Assembly: GCF_016902575.1 (NCBI RefSeq)
Contig: NZ_JACSNZ010000005.1
Location: 1-64,000 of the forward strand
Length of the DNA stretch: 64,000 nt
From: Pseudoflavonifractor capillosus
Lineage (GTDB): Bacteria > Bacillota > Clostridia > Oscillospirales > Oscillospiraceae
Direction: 5' to 3'
The translations under genes and the position numbers were made by a program. Under the pieces are notes generated by a model, which was not told the origin of the DNA, ran no database searches, and saw only the letters and a list, made by a program, of their open reading frames with translations. The first letter of the stretch is position 1; each line of letters starts with the position of its first letter. Shown here in pieces: positions 8,532 through 17,171 of this stretch.

Positions 8532-10829
8532 TCACACAGAGGTTTTTTCGTAGTATTTCTCACCCAGCAGAATCTTCTCCGGGGTAATGGGCAATTCTCT
8601 GTGCCATACACCAGTGGCGTTGTACACTGCATGGGCAATGGCAGGGGAGGGGGTGTTGATGACGATCTCACCAATGGATTTGGCGCCAAAGGGGCCGGTG
8701 GGCTCGTAGCTGGACTCAAATTCCACGTGGATCCGTCCCACGTCCTGGCGTGTGGGGATCTTATACTGCATGAAGGAATTTTCCCGGATGGCACCCTTGT
8801 CTGTATAGGTGATGTCCTCATACAGAGCCATGCCGATACCCTGGGCAATGCCGCCCTCGGTCTGTACCCGGGCCAAATTGGGGTTGATGACGGTGCCACA
8901 GTCCACGGTGGCCTCGTAGTTGAGCACCTGGATGGCGCCGGTGGCCATGTCGATCTCCACCTCTACCATGCCTGTCATATAGGGGGGCGGGGAAACGGGA
9001 GAAGAGGTGGTAGCAGTGAACTGGGTCTCAAACTGGTTGTTGACCATGGAGGCGGTGGCCACGTCCACCAGAGAAACCTTGCGCTGAGGGTCGCTGACAC
9101 AGATCACTTCCTTGCCGTCAAACTCCGTGTCCTCCACGCCGCACTTGAGCAGAACGGCGCCAATCTTCTGGATGCTCTCCCGCAGCTTCTGGCAGGCCTC
9201 TTCCACCGCACGACCGGTGAGATAGGTGGTGGAGGATGCGTAAGAACCGGAATCATAGGGGGAGGCATCGGTGTCTGCACCGTAGACTACCACATTGTCC
9301 ACGTCGCATTCCATTACTTCAGCCGCCATCTGGGCCAGAATGGTGTCACAGCCCGTACCCATATCAGCAGCGCCAATGGTCAAGGCATAGAATCCGTCGT
9401 CATTGAGCTTGATGGTGGCACCACCAATATCCACATTGGAAATGCTGGAGCCCTGCATGGCCATGGCCACACCCACACTGCGCACCTTGCCGTTGCCCAT
9501 GTCCCGGCAGGGGTACTTTTCATCCCAGCCCATACGCTCAGCAGTGGCCTTAAGGCATCGGTCCAGAGCGCAGGCATTACAGGGCTCATAATAATAGGCG
9601 GGGAGCACCTGGCCCTCTGCCACCAGATTCATCTCACGCAGCTTCACAGGATCCATCTTCAACTCGGCAGCCAGCTCGTTGACAATGCTCTCCACAGCAA
9701 ACAGACCCTGGGTAGCGCCGTAACCACGGTAGGCTCCGGCCGCCTGCACATTGGTGTATACCACGTCGTAGCAGAAACGATAGGCCTCTTGATTGCGGTT
9801 GTAAAGCGGAATGGATTTATGCCCGGACAGACCCACGGTGGTGGGGCCGTGCTCTCCGTATGCTCCGGTGTTGGACAGGGTATACATATCAAACCCACGG
9901 ATGCGGCCATCCTTCATGGCACCGATGCGCACCGTGATCTCCATCTCATGACGGGGGCTGCCGGCGGTCTGGCTCTCCTGACGGCTATAAACCAGGTAGG
10001 CAGGTTTACCGGTTTTCCAGGTGACCAGAGCAGGGAAGATTTCCGTGACACAGCTCTGCTTAGCGCCAAATCCGCCGCCGATACGGGGCTTGGTCACCCG
10101 CACCTTGGACTTAGGAATGTCCAGGGCATGGGCGATGATGCGTCGGGCGTGGAAGACGATCTGCGTGGAGCTGAGCACATTCAGCCGCCCGTAAGTGTCT
10201 ATATAGGTGTAGGTGCGGAAGGTCTCCATCATGGCCTGGCTGTTGGCTTTGGTATGGTAAGTGCGCTGGAGAACAACGTCACAGTCAGCCAAAACAGCCT
10301 CGATGTCGCCGTGGCCAGTCTCCTCATGGGCACACAGGTTGCGGTGATTATCCGCCCCCACAGGACAGTGCGCGATCCAGTTGTCCTCGGGGTGAACCAG
10401 AACAGGGTTATCCTTGGCAGTGCGGAAGTCCAACACAGCAGGAAGCACCTGATAGGTGACTTTAATGAGCTTTAGGGCTCGATCCACAGCCTTTTCCGTT
10501 TCCCCGGCCACCACAGCCACGGCATCCCCGTGAAAGCGCACATGGCGATCCAGCAGCAGTCGGTCATAGGGGCTGGGTTCAGGGTAGGTCTGACCGGCCA
10601 TGGTAAATCGCTTCTGGGGCACATCCTTGTAGGTGAAAATGGCCTCGATTCCCGGCACCTTCATGGCGATAGAGGTGTCAATGCTCTCAATCATGGCATT
10701 GGCGTGGGGGCTGTGAAGTACCTTCACCACCAGAGCATTGGGGTCACGAAGATCACCGGTATATACCGGCTTTCCTGTGACCAGGGCCATGGCGTCCTTT
10801 TTACGAACGGGTTGGCTCACATGTCGCAT
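8532..10829 (-). CDS. Xanthine dehydrogenase family, molybdopterin-binding subunit
   Basis: 765 aa. The ATG at 10829 (AGGAGG nine bases upstream) is preferred to a GTG six bases earlier. Contains the family's IGGGFGAKQ near residue 247, YRGYGATQG and, towards the C terminus, GPFGAKSIGE, where the last Glu is the expected catalytic base. This is the large subunit of a molybdenum hydroxylase that oxidises purines or related N-heterocycles using water. Third gene of a FAD, 2Fe-2S, Mo-subunit operon. The true substrate (xanthine, hypoxanthine, nicotinate-like or other) cannot be read from the sequence. Confidence 0.88.
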   Translation of the reverse strand: MRHVSQPVRKKDAMALVTGKPVYTGDLRDPNALVVKVLHSPHANAMIESIDTSIAMKVPGIEAIFTYKDVPQKRFTMAGQTYPEPSPYDRLLLDRHVRFHGDAVAVVAGETEKAVDRALKLIKVTYQVLPAVLDFRTAKDNPVLVHPEDNWIAHCPVGADNHRNLCAHEETGHGDIEAVLADCDVVLQRTYHTKANSQAMMETFRTYTYIDTYGRLNVLSSTQIVFHARRIIAHALDIPKSKVRVTKPRIGGGFGAKQSCVTEIFPALVTWKTGKPAYLVYSRQESQTAGSPRHEMEITVRIGAMKDGRIRGFDMYTLSNTGAYGEHGPTTVGLSGHKSIPLYNRNQEAYRFCYDVVYTNVQAAGAYRGYGATQGLFAVESIVNELAAELKMDPVKLREMNLVAEGQVLPAYYYEPCNACALDRCLKATAERMGWDEKYPCRDMGNGKVRSVGVAMAMQGSSISNVDIGGATIKLNDDGFYALTIGAADMGTGCDTILAQMAAEVMECDVDNVVVYGADTDASPYDSGSYASSTTYLTGRAVEEACQKLRESIQKIGAVLLKCGVEDTEFDGKEVICVSDPQRKVSLVDVATASMVNNQFETQFTATTSSPVSPPPYMTGMVEVEIDMATGAIQVLNYEATVDCGTVINPNLARVQTEGGIAQGIGMALYEDITYTDKGAIRENSFMQYKIPTRQDVGRIHVEFESSYEPTGPFGAKSIGEIVINTPSPAIAHAVYNATGVWHRELPITPEKILLGEKYYEKTSV

Positions 10830-10831
10830 AT

Positions 10832-11302
10832 TCACGCCCCTCCTTTCTGGGCATCCTTGAAGGCCAGATAGGCCTGGATGCCTCGCAGCTGACCCTCATA
10901 ACCGGAGCAGCGGCACAGATTACCGCTGAGGTAGGAGAGAATTTCCGCCTCGGTGGGGTGGGGGTTTTCCCGGAACATGGCAATGGCGTTCATCATCAGG
11001 CCGGGATTGCAAAATCCGCACTGCTCAGCGCCCTGGTCAGCGATGAAAGCACCGAAGTCGGCAGCCTCCTCCTGGAGTCCCTCCAGTGTGGTGATGCGAT
11101 GACCTGCCACCCGGGCAGCCAGCATAGAGCAGGACAATACCGGTTTATCGTCCATAAAAACGGTGCACAGACCGCAGTTGGAGCTCTCACAGCCACGCTT
11201 GACGCTGGAGCATCCCAGTCTGCGCAGTACATCCAGCAACAGGCTATCCGCTTCAATGGCGGTGGTTACAGGTTTCCCGTTGAGTTCAAATTTCAGTTCC
11301 AT
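10832..11302 (-). CDS. (2Fe-2S)-binding subunit of molybdenum hydroxylase
   Basis: 156 aa, ATG at 11302 with GAGGAG upstream. The N-terminal plant-type ferredoxin site is CESSNCGLC plus a later Cys. The C-terminal four-helix domain carries CGFCNPG and CRCSGYE for the second cluster. It carries electrons from the Mo subunit to the FAD subunit. Two bases separate its stop from the start of the large subunit gene, so expression is coupled. Confidence 0.92.
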   Translation of the reverse strand: MELKFELNGKPVTTAIEADSLLLDVLRRLGCSSVKRGCESSNCGLCTVFMDDKPVLSCSMLAARVAGHRITTLEGLQEEAADFGAFIADQGAEQCGFCNPGLMMNAIAMFRENPHPTEAEILSYLSGNLCRCSGYEGQLRGIQAYLAFKDAQKGGA

Positions 11303-11303
11303 G

Positions 11304-12095
11304 TTAGTTCTCCTCACAAGCGGCCATAACACCCCGCTGCACCAGTGTGCCGCAGATCTGTTGGCGATATTGGGCACTGCCCCGCATATTGGAGCCAAAG
11401 CTCAGCTTCTCGCTGACATAGGAGCCAAACTTTTGGGCACTTTCTATATTTACACCCTGGCACAGCAGCGACTCCTGGTCACGCACTACCTTGGCCTTGT
11501 GGGGGCGTGCACCCACCGCAGCTTGCCAAACGCCGTCCACACAGGAAACAGCGCAAGTAAGAATGGGAAAGTCGGTGCGGGCGTGACGCATGGCTTGGTA
11601 AGAAACCTGGATGGGACGCTTGTCCACCACCAGCTTCACCAGAATGTCCCGATCCTGCTCCTTCTGCGCATACTCCTCCAGAGAGAGTACCCCAGCATGG
11701 TGGCACACCACCTTGGCGTTTAGTGCTAAGAATATGGTGAGCACATCGGAGAAGCCATAGCGGCCGAAGATAGATCCGCCCACTGTGGCAGTGTTGCGGA
11801 ACTGCACACCCACAATATCTTTCACTGCATCAGCCACGGCGTTATGGGTGAAGGCATTGAGGGCTGGGTGCAGCTCCAGCTGACGCATTGTGACCATGCA
11901 CCCGATTTCAAAAGCGGTATCCGTCTCTACAATGGTGTCCAATCCCAGATTGGACAGGTCGATGGCAGTGTCCACATTGCGGGTGGTCATTTTCATCCAG
12001 TGCATTCCGCCCAAAATGAGGTTGGACTTCTTTTGATTCAATTCATAGGCTTGTTCCAGACTCTCTGCCCGGATATATTGTTTGATGGTCAACAA
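11304..12095 (-). CDS. FAD-binding subunit of molybdenum hydroxylase
   Basis: 263 aa. No ATG fits; a TTG at 12095 has GGAGG seven bases upstream and is the likely start. Contains the FAD pyrophosphate-loop region LILGGMHWMK (residues 25-34) and VQFRNTATVGGSIFGRYGFS near residue 94, typical of the CoxM/XdhB fold. First gene of the operon; its stop is one base before the 2Fe-2S gene. It probably passes electrons to NAD or to another acceptor. Confidence 0.88.
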   Translation of the reverse strand: MLTIKQYIRAESLEQAYELNQKKSNLILGGMHWMKMTTRNVDTAIDLSNLGLDTIVETDTAFEIGCMVTMRQLELHPALNAFTHNAVADAVKDIVGVQFRNTATVGGSIFGRYGFSDVLTIFLALNAKVVCHHAGVLSLEEYAQKEQDRDILVKLVVDKRPIQVSYQAMRHARTDFPILTCAVSCVDGVWQAAVGARPHKAKVVRDQESLLCQGVNIESAQKFGSYVSEKLSFGSNMRGSAQYRQQICGTLVQRGVMAACEEN

Positions 12096-12149
12096 GATAC
12101 TTCCTCCAAACCTTATATATTCACACGTTCGGCCAATGCACAATAATAC

Positions 12150-12185
12150 ACAATATATTGTACCCTAATTTTCTCGGTATGTAAA
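12150..12185 (-). promoter_or_regulatory. Promoter and palindromic operator of the molybdenum hydroxylase operon
   Basis: Minus strand: TTTACA (12185-12180), a 17-bp spacer and TACAAT (12162-12157). A perfect 12-bp palindrome, ACAATATATTGT (12150-12161), covers most of the -10 box, where a bound repressor would block RNA polymerase. The regulator is not recognised. Confidence 0.6.
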
Positions 12186-12190
12186 GCGAC

Positions 12191-12226
12191 AAAAAAGCAC
12201 ACCCCATACCCATCAGGGGTGCGCTT
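12191..12226 (-). terminator. Terminator overlapping the mocA-like stop codon
   Basis: An 11-bp stem (12216-12226 with 12195-12205, one wobble) starts inside the last codons of the gene and is followed by six T on the minus strand. Confidence 0.8.
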
Positions 12227-12791
12227 GTAAATACTGTTGGATTTTGGATAATTGCTCAGGGATGTCTGCATCCCATAGCTCATGTGCCCCCTTCGCCTCC
12301 ACATAGTATACCGGTGTTTGACCCACAGCGGCCATACCGCCCCGCTCCCCAGTCAACTGCATCAGAGCAGGGAAGAGGTGGGAGGGAAAGATGGTGGGGC
12401 TGGAGTGCTGCCCTTCATAGGAAAGTCGGTGAACGGCTTGAGGCAGGGAGAGAAAAGCATCTACCAGCCGTTGGATGGTGTCTGCGCTGCACAGGGGCTG
12501 ATCTCCCATCACAAACAGGCACCCATCCGCTTCTCTCAGGGCCTTTAACCCCAGTCGGATGGATTGACTCTGAGGCCCACCCTGGTAGGCACAGACCTCC
12601 ATGCCCTGATCTTTGCATAGCAGCGCAACCTCTGGGTGACTGACCACAGCTAAAATCTGAGCAAACAGGGGAGTGGGGATTGCATGCAACGTGTGTGATA
12701 AGAGGGGAGCGCCACTAACTGGAGCCAGTAGTTTATTTTCACCGAAACGCAGGCTTTTCCCCGCAGCTAAAATGATACAGGCAATCCGCAT
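12213..12791 (-). CDS. MocA-like nucleotidyltransferase
   Basis: 192 aa. The N terminus IILAAGKSLRFGENKLLAP is the nucleotide-binding loop of the MobA/MocA family, and MGDQPL near residue 96 is its metal-binding Asp motif. MocA attaches CMP to molybdopterin to make the dinucleotide cofactor used by xanthine dehydrogenase-family enzymes. The position just upstream of the three hydroxylase genes fits a dedicated maturation role. It has its own terminator, so it belongs to a separate transcript from upstream. Confidence 0.82.
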   Translation of the reverse strand: MRIACIILAAGKSLRFGENKLLAPVSGAPLLSHTLHAIPTPLFAQILAVVSHPEVALLCKDQGMEVCAYQGGPQSQSIRLGLKALREADGCLFVMGDQPLCSADTIQRLVDAFLSLPQAVHRLSYEGQHSSPTIFPSHLFPALMQLTGERGGMAAVGQTPVYYVEAKGAHELWDADIPEQLSKIQQYLQAHP

Positions 12792-12803
12792 CGACGTTCC
12801 TCC

Positions 12804-12972
12804 TCACAAGGAAATGATGTACAGCAAATCCTTGGCACCCAAGGTTTCTTTTCCCTGGTTGGTGGCAACAAATCCAGAGTATGCCACCAAAGGCGGCATT
12901 CCATGCCTGGATTTGAATATCGGCCAAAACCGGGGCATCCTCTGGAACAGCTGGGCGAAGCATTATCTCCAT
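12804..12972 (-). pseudogene. Remnant of a GNAT acetyltransferase
   Basis: From the ATG at 12972 the frame encodes MEIMLRPAVPEDAPVLADIQ and WNAAFGG, a typical GNAT N terminus. In another frame the DNA then encodes YSGFVATNQGKE and LGAKDLLYIISL followed by a stop at 12804-12806, which looks like a GNAT C terminus. About 100 central residues are missing and the frames do not match, so an internal deletion has destroyed the gene. It lies between the rRNA methyltransferase and mocA-like genes. Confidence 0.65.
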
Positions 12973-12993
12973 ATTGGGCATCTCTCCTCACGT

Positions 12994-14337
12994 TTAGCGC
13001 AGCGTACGCCGCAACCCTTTGGGAAAGTGATTTTTCAACACCCCGTTACTCCCTTTGACCCAGCCCAGGGACAAGCCGTCCACCTTGAGCAGCGTCCAAC
13101 CGTTTTGGGTTCCGGGGATGGTATTTCCAGAGAGATAGGCGGCAATCTCCGGGCTGTCCACGGGGTAATCCACCTGAGACGCTGTCTCCTTCAGCCACAG
13201 AGCCAGGGCATGAGCAGGCTCAAAGCGATTTTTCAGCAGCTGACCCAGTTCCAATCCTGCCCGAAGCACTTTCAGCCCTTTCAACGCAGGCATTTCACTG
13301 GGCACCATCCACAGATTTTTCCCAAAGGAAATTAGCTTACCGTCCGGCAATACAACCCCGGCAGCTTGACAAAATTCCGTCAGCTCCTTGGGGGCGGAGA
13401 TGCCAGGCTCCAGAGGCTGTGCCTGTCCTGCTTCATCGCCCTGCCGTTCCAGCACCGCCGCAAAGTGGCCCTCTCCATGTAGATGGTGCGGCCAGAGCCG
13501 GAATGTGCGCTCCAGACCGCAGGGCGGGGCATCCACCCAGTCCGGGCGACCGGGCGTAAACCAAGGCGCCTCCACGGCAACCAGGGAGAAATCCGGATGG
13601 CTTTGGAGAAATCCGGCAATGACCCCCTCATTCTCCTCTGGAGCAAAGGTGCAGGTGGAGTATACCATTCGTCCACCGGGACGGAGCATCTGGGCAGCAG
13701 AATGGAGAATTTCGCTCTGCCGATGGGCACACATCTGAATGGTCTCCACACTCCAGTCGGTGGATGCAGCTTCTTCTTTGCGGAACATTCCCTCCCCAGA
13801 GCAGGGAGCGTCCACCAAAATGCGGTCAAAATACGCCTGGAATCGTCCGGCCAGCTTGCGGGGATGCTCATTGAGCACCAGGGAATTGGCCACAGCCATA
13901 CGCTCCAGATTGCGGCTGAGAATGACTGCCCGCTTGGGTTCAATTTCGTTGGACACCAGCAATCCCTGTCCATCCAGCAGGGCAGCTAACTGAGAAGACT
14001 TACCTCCTGGGGCGGCACACAGATCCAGCACCCGCATCCCGGGTCTCACATCCAGTAGCCCGGCCGGGGCCATGGCGCTGGCCTCCTGGAGATAGTACAG
14101 TCCTGCCTCATGGTAGGGGGACAGGCCAGGTCTGGTGTTGGGATCGTAATAATACCCCAGTTCTGCCCAGGGTACTGGAGTCAGGCCAAATTGACTCAGA
14201 GGCGGGGGCGTAGCTGTTTTCAATTTGTTGATGCGCAGCGCCACCCAACGGGGATGCTCTGCAGCGGCTAGAAATTGTGTCAGTTCCGCTTGGCCCAGCT
14301 GCTCTTCCAGCCGTTTGAGAAATCCTTCTGGAAACAT
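12994..14337 (-). CDS. RsmF-type rRNA (cytosine-C5) methyltransferase
   Basis: 447 aa, with GGAGG eight bases before the ATG. NOL1/NOP2/Sun family: SAM motif VLDLCAAPGGKS near residue 105, VDAPCSGEGMFRK near 175 (the conserved PC motif) and YSTCTFAPEENE near 226 (the TC catalytic Cys motif). The C-terminal domain of about 150 residues is the PUA-like extension of the RsmF/YebU branch. Expected to make m5C in 16S rRNA; the exact position is not predictable. Confidence 0.88.
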   Translation of the reverse strand: MFPEGFLKRLEEQLGQAELTQFLAAAEHPRWVALRINKLKTATPPPLSQFGLTPVPWAELGYYYDPNTRPGLSPYHEAGLYYLQEASAMAPAGLLDVRPGMRVLDLCAAPGGKSSQLAALLDGQGLLVSNEIEPKRAVILSRNLERMAVANSLVLNEHPRKLAGRFQAYFDRILVDAPCSGEGMFRKEEAASTDWSVETIQMCAHRQSEILHSAAQMLRPGGRMVYSTCTFAPEENEGVIAGFLQSHPDFSLVAVEAPWFTPGRPDWVDAPPCGLERTFRLWPHHLHGEGHFAAVLERQGDEAGQAQPLEPGISAPKELTEFCQAAGVVLPDGKLISFGKNLWMVPSEMPALKGLKVLRAGLELGQLLKNRFEPAHALALWLKETASQVDYPVDSPEIAAYLSGNTIPGTQNGWTLLKVDGLSLGWVKGSNGVLKNHFPKGLRRTLR

Positions 14338-14364
14338 AGGTCGTCCTCCATTTTGCGGGAAATA

Positions 14365-15162
14365 TCAGGGCAGTTGGTTGGTGTCCAGATAATGACGCAG
14401 CACGTCCTCCACCCGGTGGCAGGTGGTGGGAAACCGCTTGAGCAGTTCCTCTTCTGCTGACGCCATCAGGTATGGATGTCCCACCACAGAGAGCATGGCT
14501 ACATCATTCCAGTTGTCGCCAAAGGCCAGGACGTTCTCAGGTTTGATTCCCAGCACATCACATAGGCCCAGAACGCCTTGTCCTTTATCTGCAATGGTAA
14601 AGTCCAGCCAATCCTCGCCTGCCACAGCCATTTGAAAGACCTGAGACCAAGTGGGGCCCAGGGCATCCGCAGCAGGCTGAGTCCCCAGAGGGCAGTAGGC
14701 GGACACCTTCAGTATTTCCTCTGGGATCTCCGCCACATCCTCCACAATTTTCAGCTGAAATCCCTTAAAGTCCCGCATATGCGCTACGTACTCTTGGGTG
14801 CACCGACACAGATAGGCATACTTTGCCCCGGTAATCAGCAGCTGGCTGTCCGGCAAGTCCAAAATTTCACGGGCCAGGGCTAACGATTTCTCTCTGTCCA
14901 TGGGGAAGGATGTGAGAATGGGAGCTTTCTCCTCAGTGCCGGGGCCATAGACGACCCCACCATTTTCACACACGTAGGATAGCTCATCGGCCATGCTCGG
15001 GAAGAGCGTACGCAGCGAGTGATACTGCCGCCCGGAAGTGGGACAGAAGGGGATCCCTCGGGCCTTGAGCTGCTGGATGAGGGTAAATACTTCGTCGGAA
15101 AGCACGGTGTCGCCGTAAGGCAGCAGAGTGCCGTCAATATCGCTGACAACAAGTTGGATCAT
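14365..15162 (-). CDS. Cof-type HAD-IIB family hydrolase
   Basis: 265 aa. The ATG at 15162 is nine bases after GGAGG; an ATG nine bases earlier is too close to it. Motif I is DIDGTLLP at residues 7-14, with TSGR as motif II and a late FGDNWNDVAML as motif III/IV. Cap type IIB. Likely a cytosolic sugar-phosphate or cofactor phosphatase; substrate not predictable. The gap to the rRNA methyltransferase gene is 27 bp, same strand. Confidence 0.88.
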   Translation of the reverse strand: MIQLVVSDIDGTLLPYGDTVLSDEVFTLIQQLKARGIPFCPTSGRQYHSLRTLFPSMADELSYVCENGGVVYGPGTEEKAPILTSFPMDREKSLALAREILDLPDSQLLITGAKYAYLCRCTQEYVAHMRDFKGFQLKIVEDVAEIPEEILKVSAYCPLGTQPAADALGPTWSQVFQMAVAGEDWLDFTIADKGQGVLGLCDVLGIKPENVLAFGDNWNDVAMLSVVGHPYLMASAEEELLKRFPTTCHRVEDVLRHYLDTNQLP

Positions 15163-15238
15163 ATGGTTCATTCCTCCAAGCGGAAACGATGTGAAATCCC
15201 GGTGATTATATCACATTGTCCCGATATTCACAAGAGAA

Positions 15239-15269
15239 AACCCTCCACGAAAGGGTCTCGTGAAGGGTT
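15239..15269 (-). terminator. Terminator of the yhhQ-radical SAM operon
   Basis: A 12-bp stem with one G-T or mismatch position (15239-15250 with 15258-15269), followed on the minus strand by TTTTCTCTT. Confidence 0.8.
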
Positions 15270-15275
15270 CAGGTG

Positions 15276-15983
15276 TCAAGACTGGGATGCCTGTTTTTTC
15301 TCGTGAATGAGCCGGGCCCAATATACAATAGGGGTGTCCAGCAGGGAAGTGAAGATAAAAATCACGTAGCTGGATAGAACGATGGACACCAGGGTGGAGG
15401 TATCATACATGCCATAGAAGGCAAAAATGGTGTACAAAATGGCGTTAAGCAGCTGAGAGATAAGGGTTGATCCATTGTTGCGCACCCAGAGGAAACCACG
15501 CCGGTCACCACTGAGACGCTGGGTCAAATCCCACCATTTGTGATACAGCCACACATCAAAGATTTGGACAATGGCGTACACTGCCAGGGAGGCCAGCATC
15601 AGCCTGGGAGTGTTGGAAAAAATGATTTTAATGGCGGGTGTTGCCCAATCCCCGGAAGATGGCAAATACATTAACCATGACTGGGACACCAGCACAAAGA
15701 GGATGTTGGCGGCGATGCCGATCCAGACCGCCTGCTGTGCTTGTTTTTTTCCTGCAATCTCGCTGAGGATATCTGTTACCAGGAAGGTAGTGGCGAAGAG
15801 AATATTACCCAGGGTCATCTCCATGCCAAAGGCCTGCACCAAAATCAGCACCTCGATGTTGGCGGCAATGGTGGCAAAGACGGTGAAGCTCAGCAAGCCG
15901 CTGGTGCCAAACAGAGCAAACCATACCAGCACTGAGCCGTACAGGACCAGCAGGGTGATGATGAGCAGCATTTCATTTCTCAT
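15276..15983 (-). CDS. Queuosine precursor transporter (YhhQ family)
   Basis: 235 aa integral membrane protein with about six helices. Family features include NILFATTFLVTDILSE near residue 59 and the C-terminal region with SQLLNAILYTIFAF. YhhQ-type proteins import queuine or preQ1-type bases for queuosine tRNA modification. The ATG overlaps the stop of the radical SAM gene by four bases (ATGA), so the pair is coupled. Confidence 0.88.
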   Translation of the reverse strand: MRNEMLLIITLLVLYGSVLVWFALFGTSGLLSFTVFATIAANIEVLILVQAFGMEMTLGNILFATTFLVTDILSEIAGKKQAQQAVWIGIAANILFVLVSQSWLMYLPSSGDWATPAIKIIFSNTPRLMLASLAVYAIVQIFDVWLYHKWWDLTQRLSGDRRGFLWVRNNGSTLISQLLNAILYTIFAFYGMYDTSTLVSIVLSSYVIFIFTSLLDTPIVYWARLIHEKKQASQS

Positions 15984-16699
15984 AGTTTTTCTCCTACTCC
16001 AAAGTCTGTATTATCCAGCAGAATATCCACCCTGGGGTTATCTTTATACAGAGGATAGACCTTCTCAATAAAGATCTCCCGCACAGCCGAGTCCGGCTGT
16101 ACTTGGGTTGTATTGGGCACCATAATATTGATACACACTCGCTGAAAATGGGCAAGCCCCGTCTCCACGTCTCGCTTCATGCTCTCCTCGTTCTGGCCGG
16201 AAAGTCCAAAAAGAAGGCAGCAGTCGTCAAAGGGGGCTGCAATGGCAGCGGGATCACTCTCGTCGATGCCCTTGTCCAGTACCTGCTCACGGTATACCGC
16301 ATCAAAGGTCTCCACGCCAATCTTCACGTGCAGGCAGATCCCCATGGATTCAAAATGCTTGCGCAGCGCAGGCAGGGTCTTGCGAAACAACCAGTGGCTC
16401 TCCACATGAAGATCTCGAATCCCCCGCTCCCGGCACACCCGATCCACCTCCAACAGCGTGGAGGGGTGCAGCTCGGCAAAGGAGCCGGAGTTAATGACCT
16501 CTAAACGGTGGTATTGACCAGTGACGTGGGACAGAGCCTCCCGGTTCAACTCTAGATTGGCCTGTTCGTCCTGTGAAGCGTCCAAATGGTAGTCGCAAAA
16601 TCGACACCGCTTCCAGGCGCAGCCCCGGCCGCGCAGCAGCACGATCTCCCGTGGATTCTTATCTTCTATGACGGAATAACGACTGAGCTCCACTGCCAT
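15980..16699 (-). CDS. Radical SAM protein, candidate queuine lyase (QueL-like)
   Basis: 239 aa from the ATG at 16699 (GAGGAG nearby; a GTG two codons later is also possible). The cluster motif is CAWKRCRFCDYH (C near residues 25, 30 and 33), with five residues rather than the usual three between the first two Cys. The following region has EVINSGSFAEL and HVESHW. It is translationally coupled to a YhhQ-type transporter. In Clostridioides difficile a radical SAM enzyme, QueL, splits queuine to preQ1 and is encoded beside yhhQ. Size and context suggest the same role here; assignment rests mainly on context. No queK-like hydrolase is in the window. Confidence 0.6.
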   Translation of the reverse strand: MAVELSRYSVIEDKNPREIVLLRGRGCAWKRCRFCDYHLDASQDEQANLELNREALSHVTGQYHRLEVINSGSFAELHPSTLLEVDRVCRERGIRDLHVESHWLFRKTLPALRKHFESMGICLHVKIGVETFDAVYREQVLDKGIDESDPAAIAAPFDDCCLLFGLSGQNEESMKRDVETGLAHFQRVCINIMVPNTTQVQPDSAVREIFIEKVYPLYKDNPRVDILLDNTDFGVGEKL

Positions 16700-16752
16700 C
16701 TCTCCTCGACAAAAAATACGGCGCACTCCTTGCAGAGTACACCTGAAAATGA

Positions 16753-16783
16753 AACAGCCCGCACCCAGCAGGAGCGAGCCGTT
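16753..16783 (-). terminator. Terminator of rnpB
   Basis: A 10-bp stem with two wobbles (16774-16783 with 16753-16762), followed on the minus strand by TTTCATTTTC, just after the mature 3' end of the RNase P RNA. Confidence 0.7.
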
Positions 16784-16789
16784 TTGGTA

Positions 16790-17164
16790 CAAGTGAGCCT
16801 ATAAGCCGGGTTCTGTCCTTTAAGACAGCCATCTATCTAGGCGCAGCGTTGCCACTACGCTCCAGCCACCTCCTCAACGCAGCCGGGCCGGCTTTGTGTG
16901 CGTTTCCACGGTGTTGCTCCGGATAGAGTTTACAGCGATGAGCAGTTCCCAGTCATCGGGCGGGCGCTTATCTCCGCCTTTCCACCCTTACCTTAGCCAC
17001 CGCCCCTCTTTCGAGGGCCATACTAGACTAAGGCGGTATATCTCTGTTGCACTTTTCCTGAAGTCGCCTTCGGCGGGCGTTACCCGTTATCCTTGCCCTA
17101 CGGAGCCCGGACTTTCCTCATGAACGGCCTTTCGACCTGCCCACGCGGCTGTCCAGCTTACTTG
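16790..17164 (-). ncRNA. rnpB: RNase P RNA, bacterial class A
   Basis: The minus strand shows the universally conserved core. Near the 5' end it has GAGGAAAGTCCGGGCTC. In the middle, ACAGAGATATACCGCC stands where most RNAs have ACAGAAACATACCGCC. Near the 3' end comes GACAGAACCCGGCTTAT. The ends CAAGTAAGC (from 17164) and GGCTCACTTG (to 16790) pair to form P1, which sets the limits used here: 375 nt. It is the catalytic RNA that matures tRNA 5' ends. An open frame crossing it is fortuitous. Confidence 0.95.
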
Positions 17165-17171
17165 CCGTATC

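Noticed and set aside
8523-10475. 650-codon open frame on the plus strand opposite the molybdenum hydroxylase large subunit
   Set aside because: It mirrors a gene with clear family motifs on the minus strand, has no ribosome site and reads as His/Gly/Val-rich low-complexity protein, as expected from the opposite strand of GC-rich codons.
16896-17123. 75-codon open frame at 16896-17123
   Set aside because: Lies wholly inside RNase P RNA, whose conserved core is unmistakable on the other strand.
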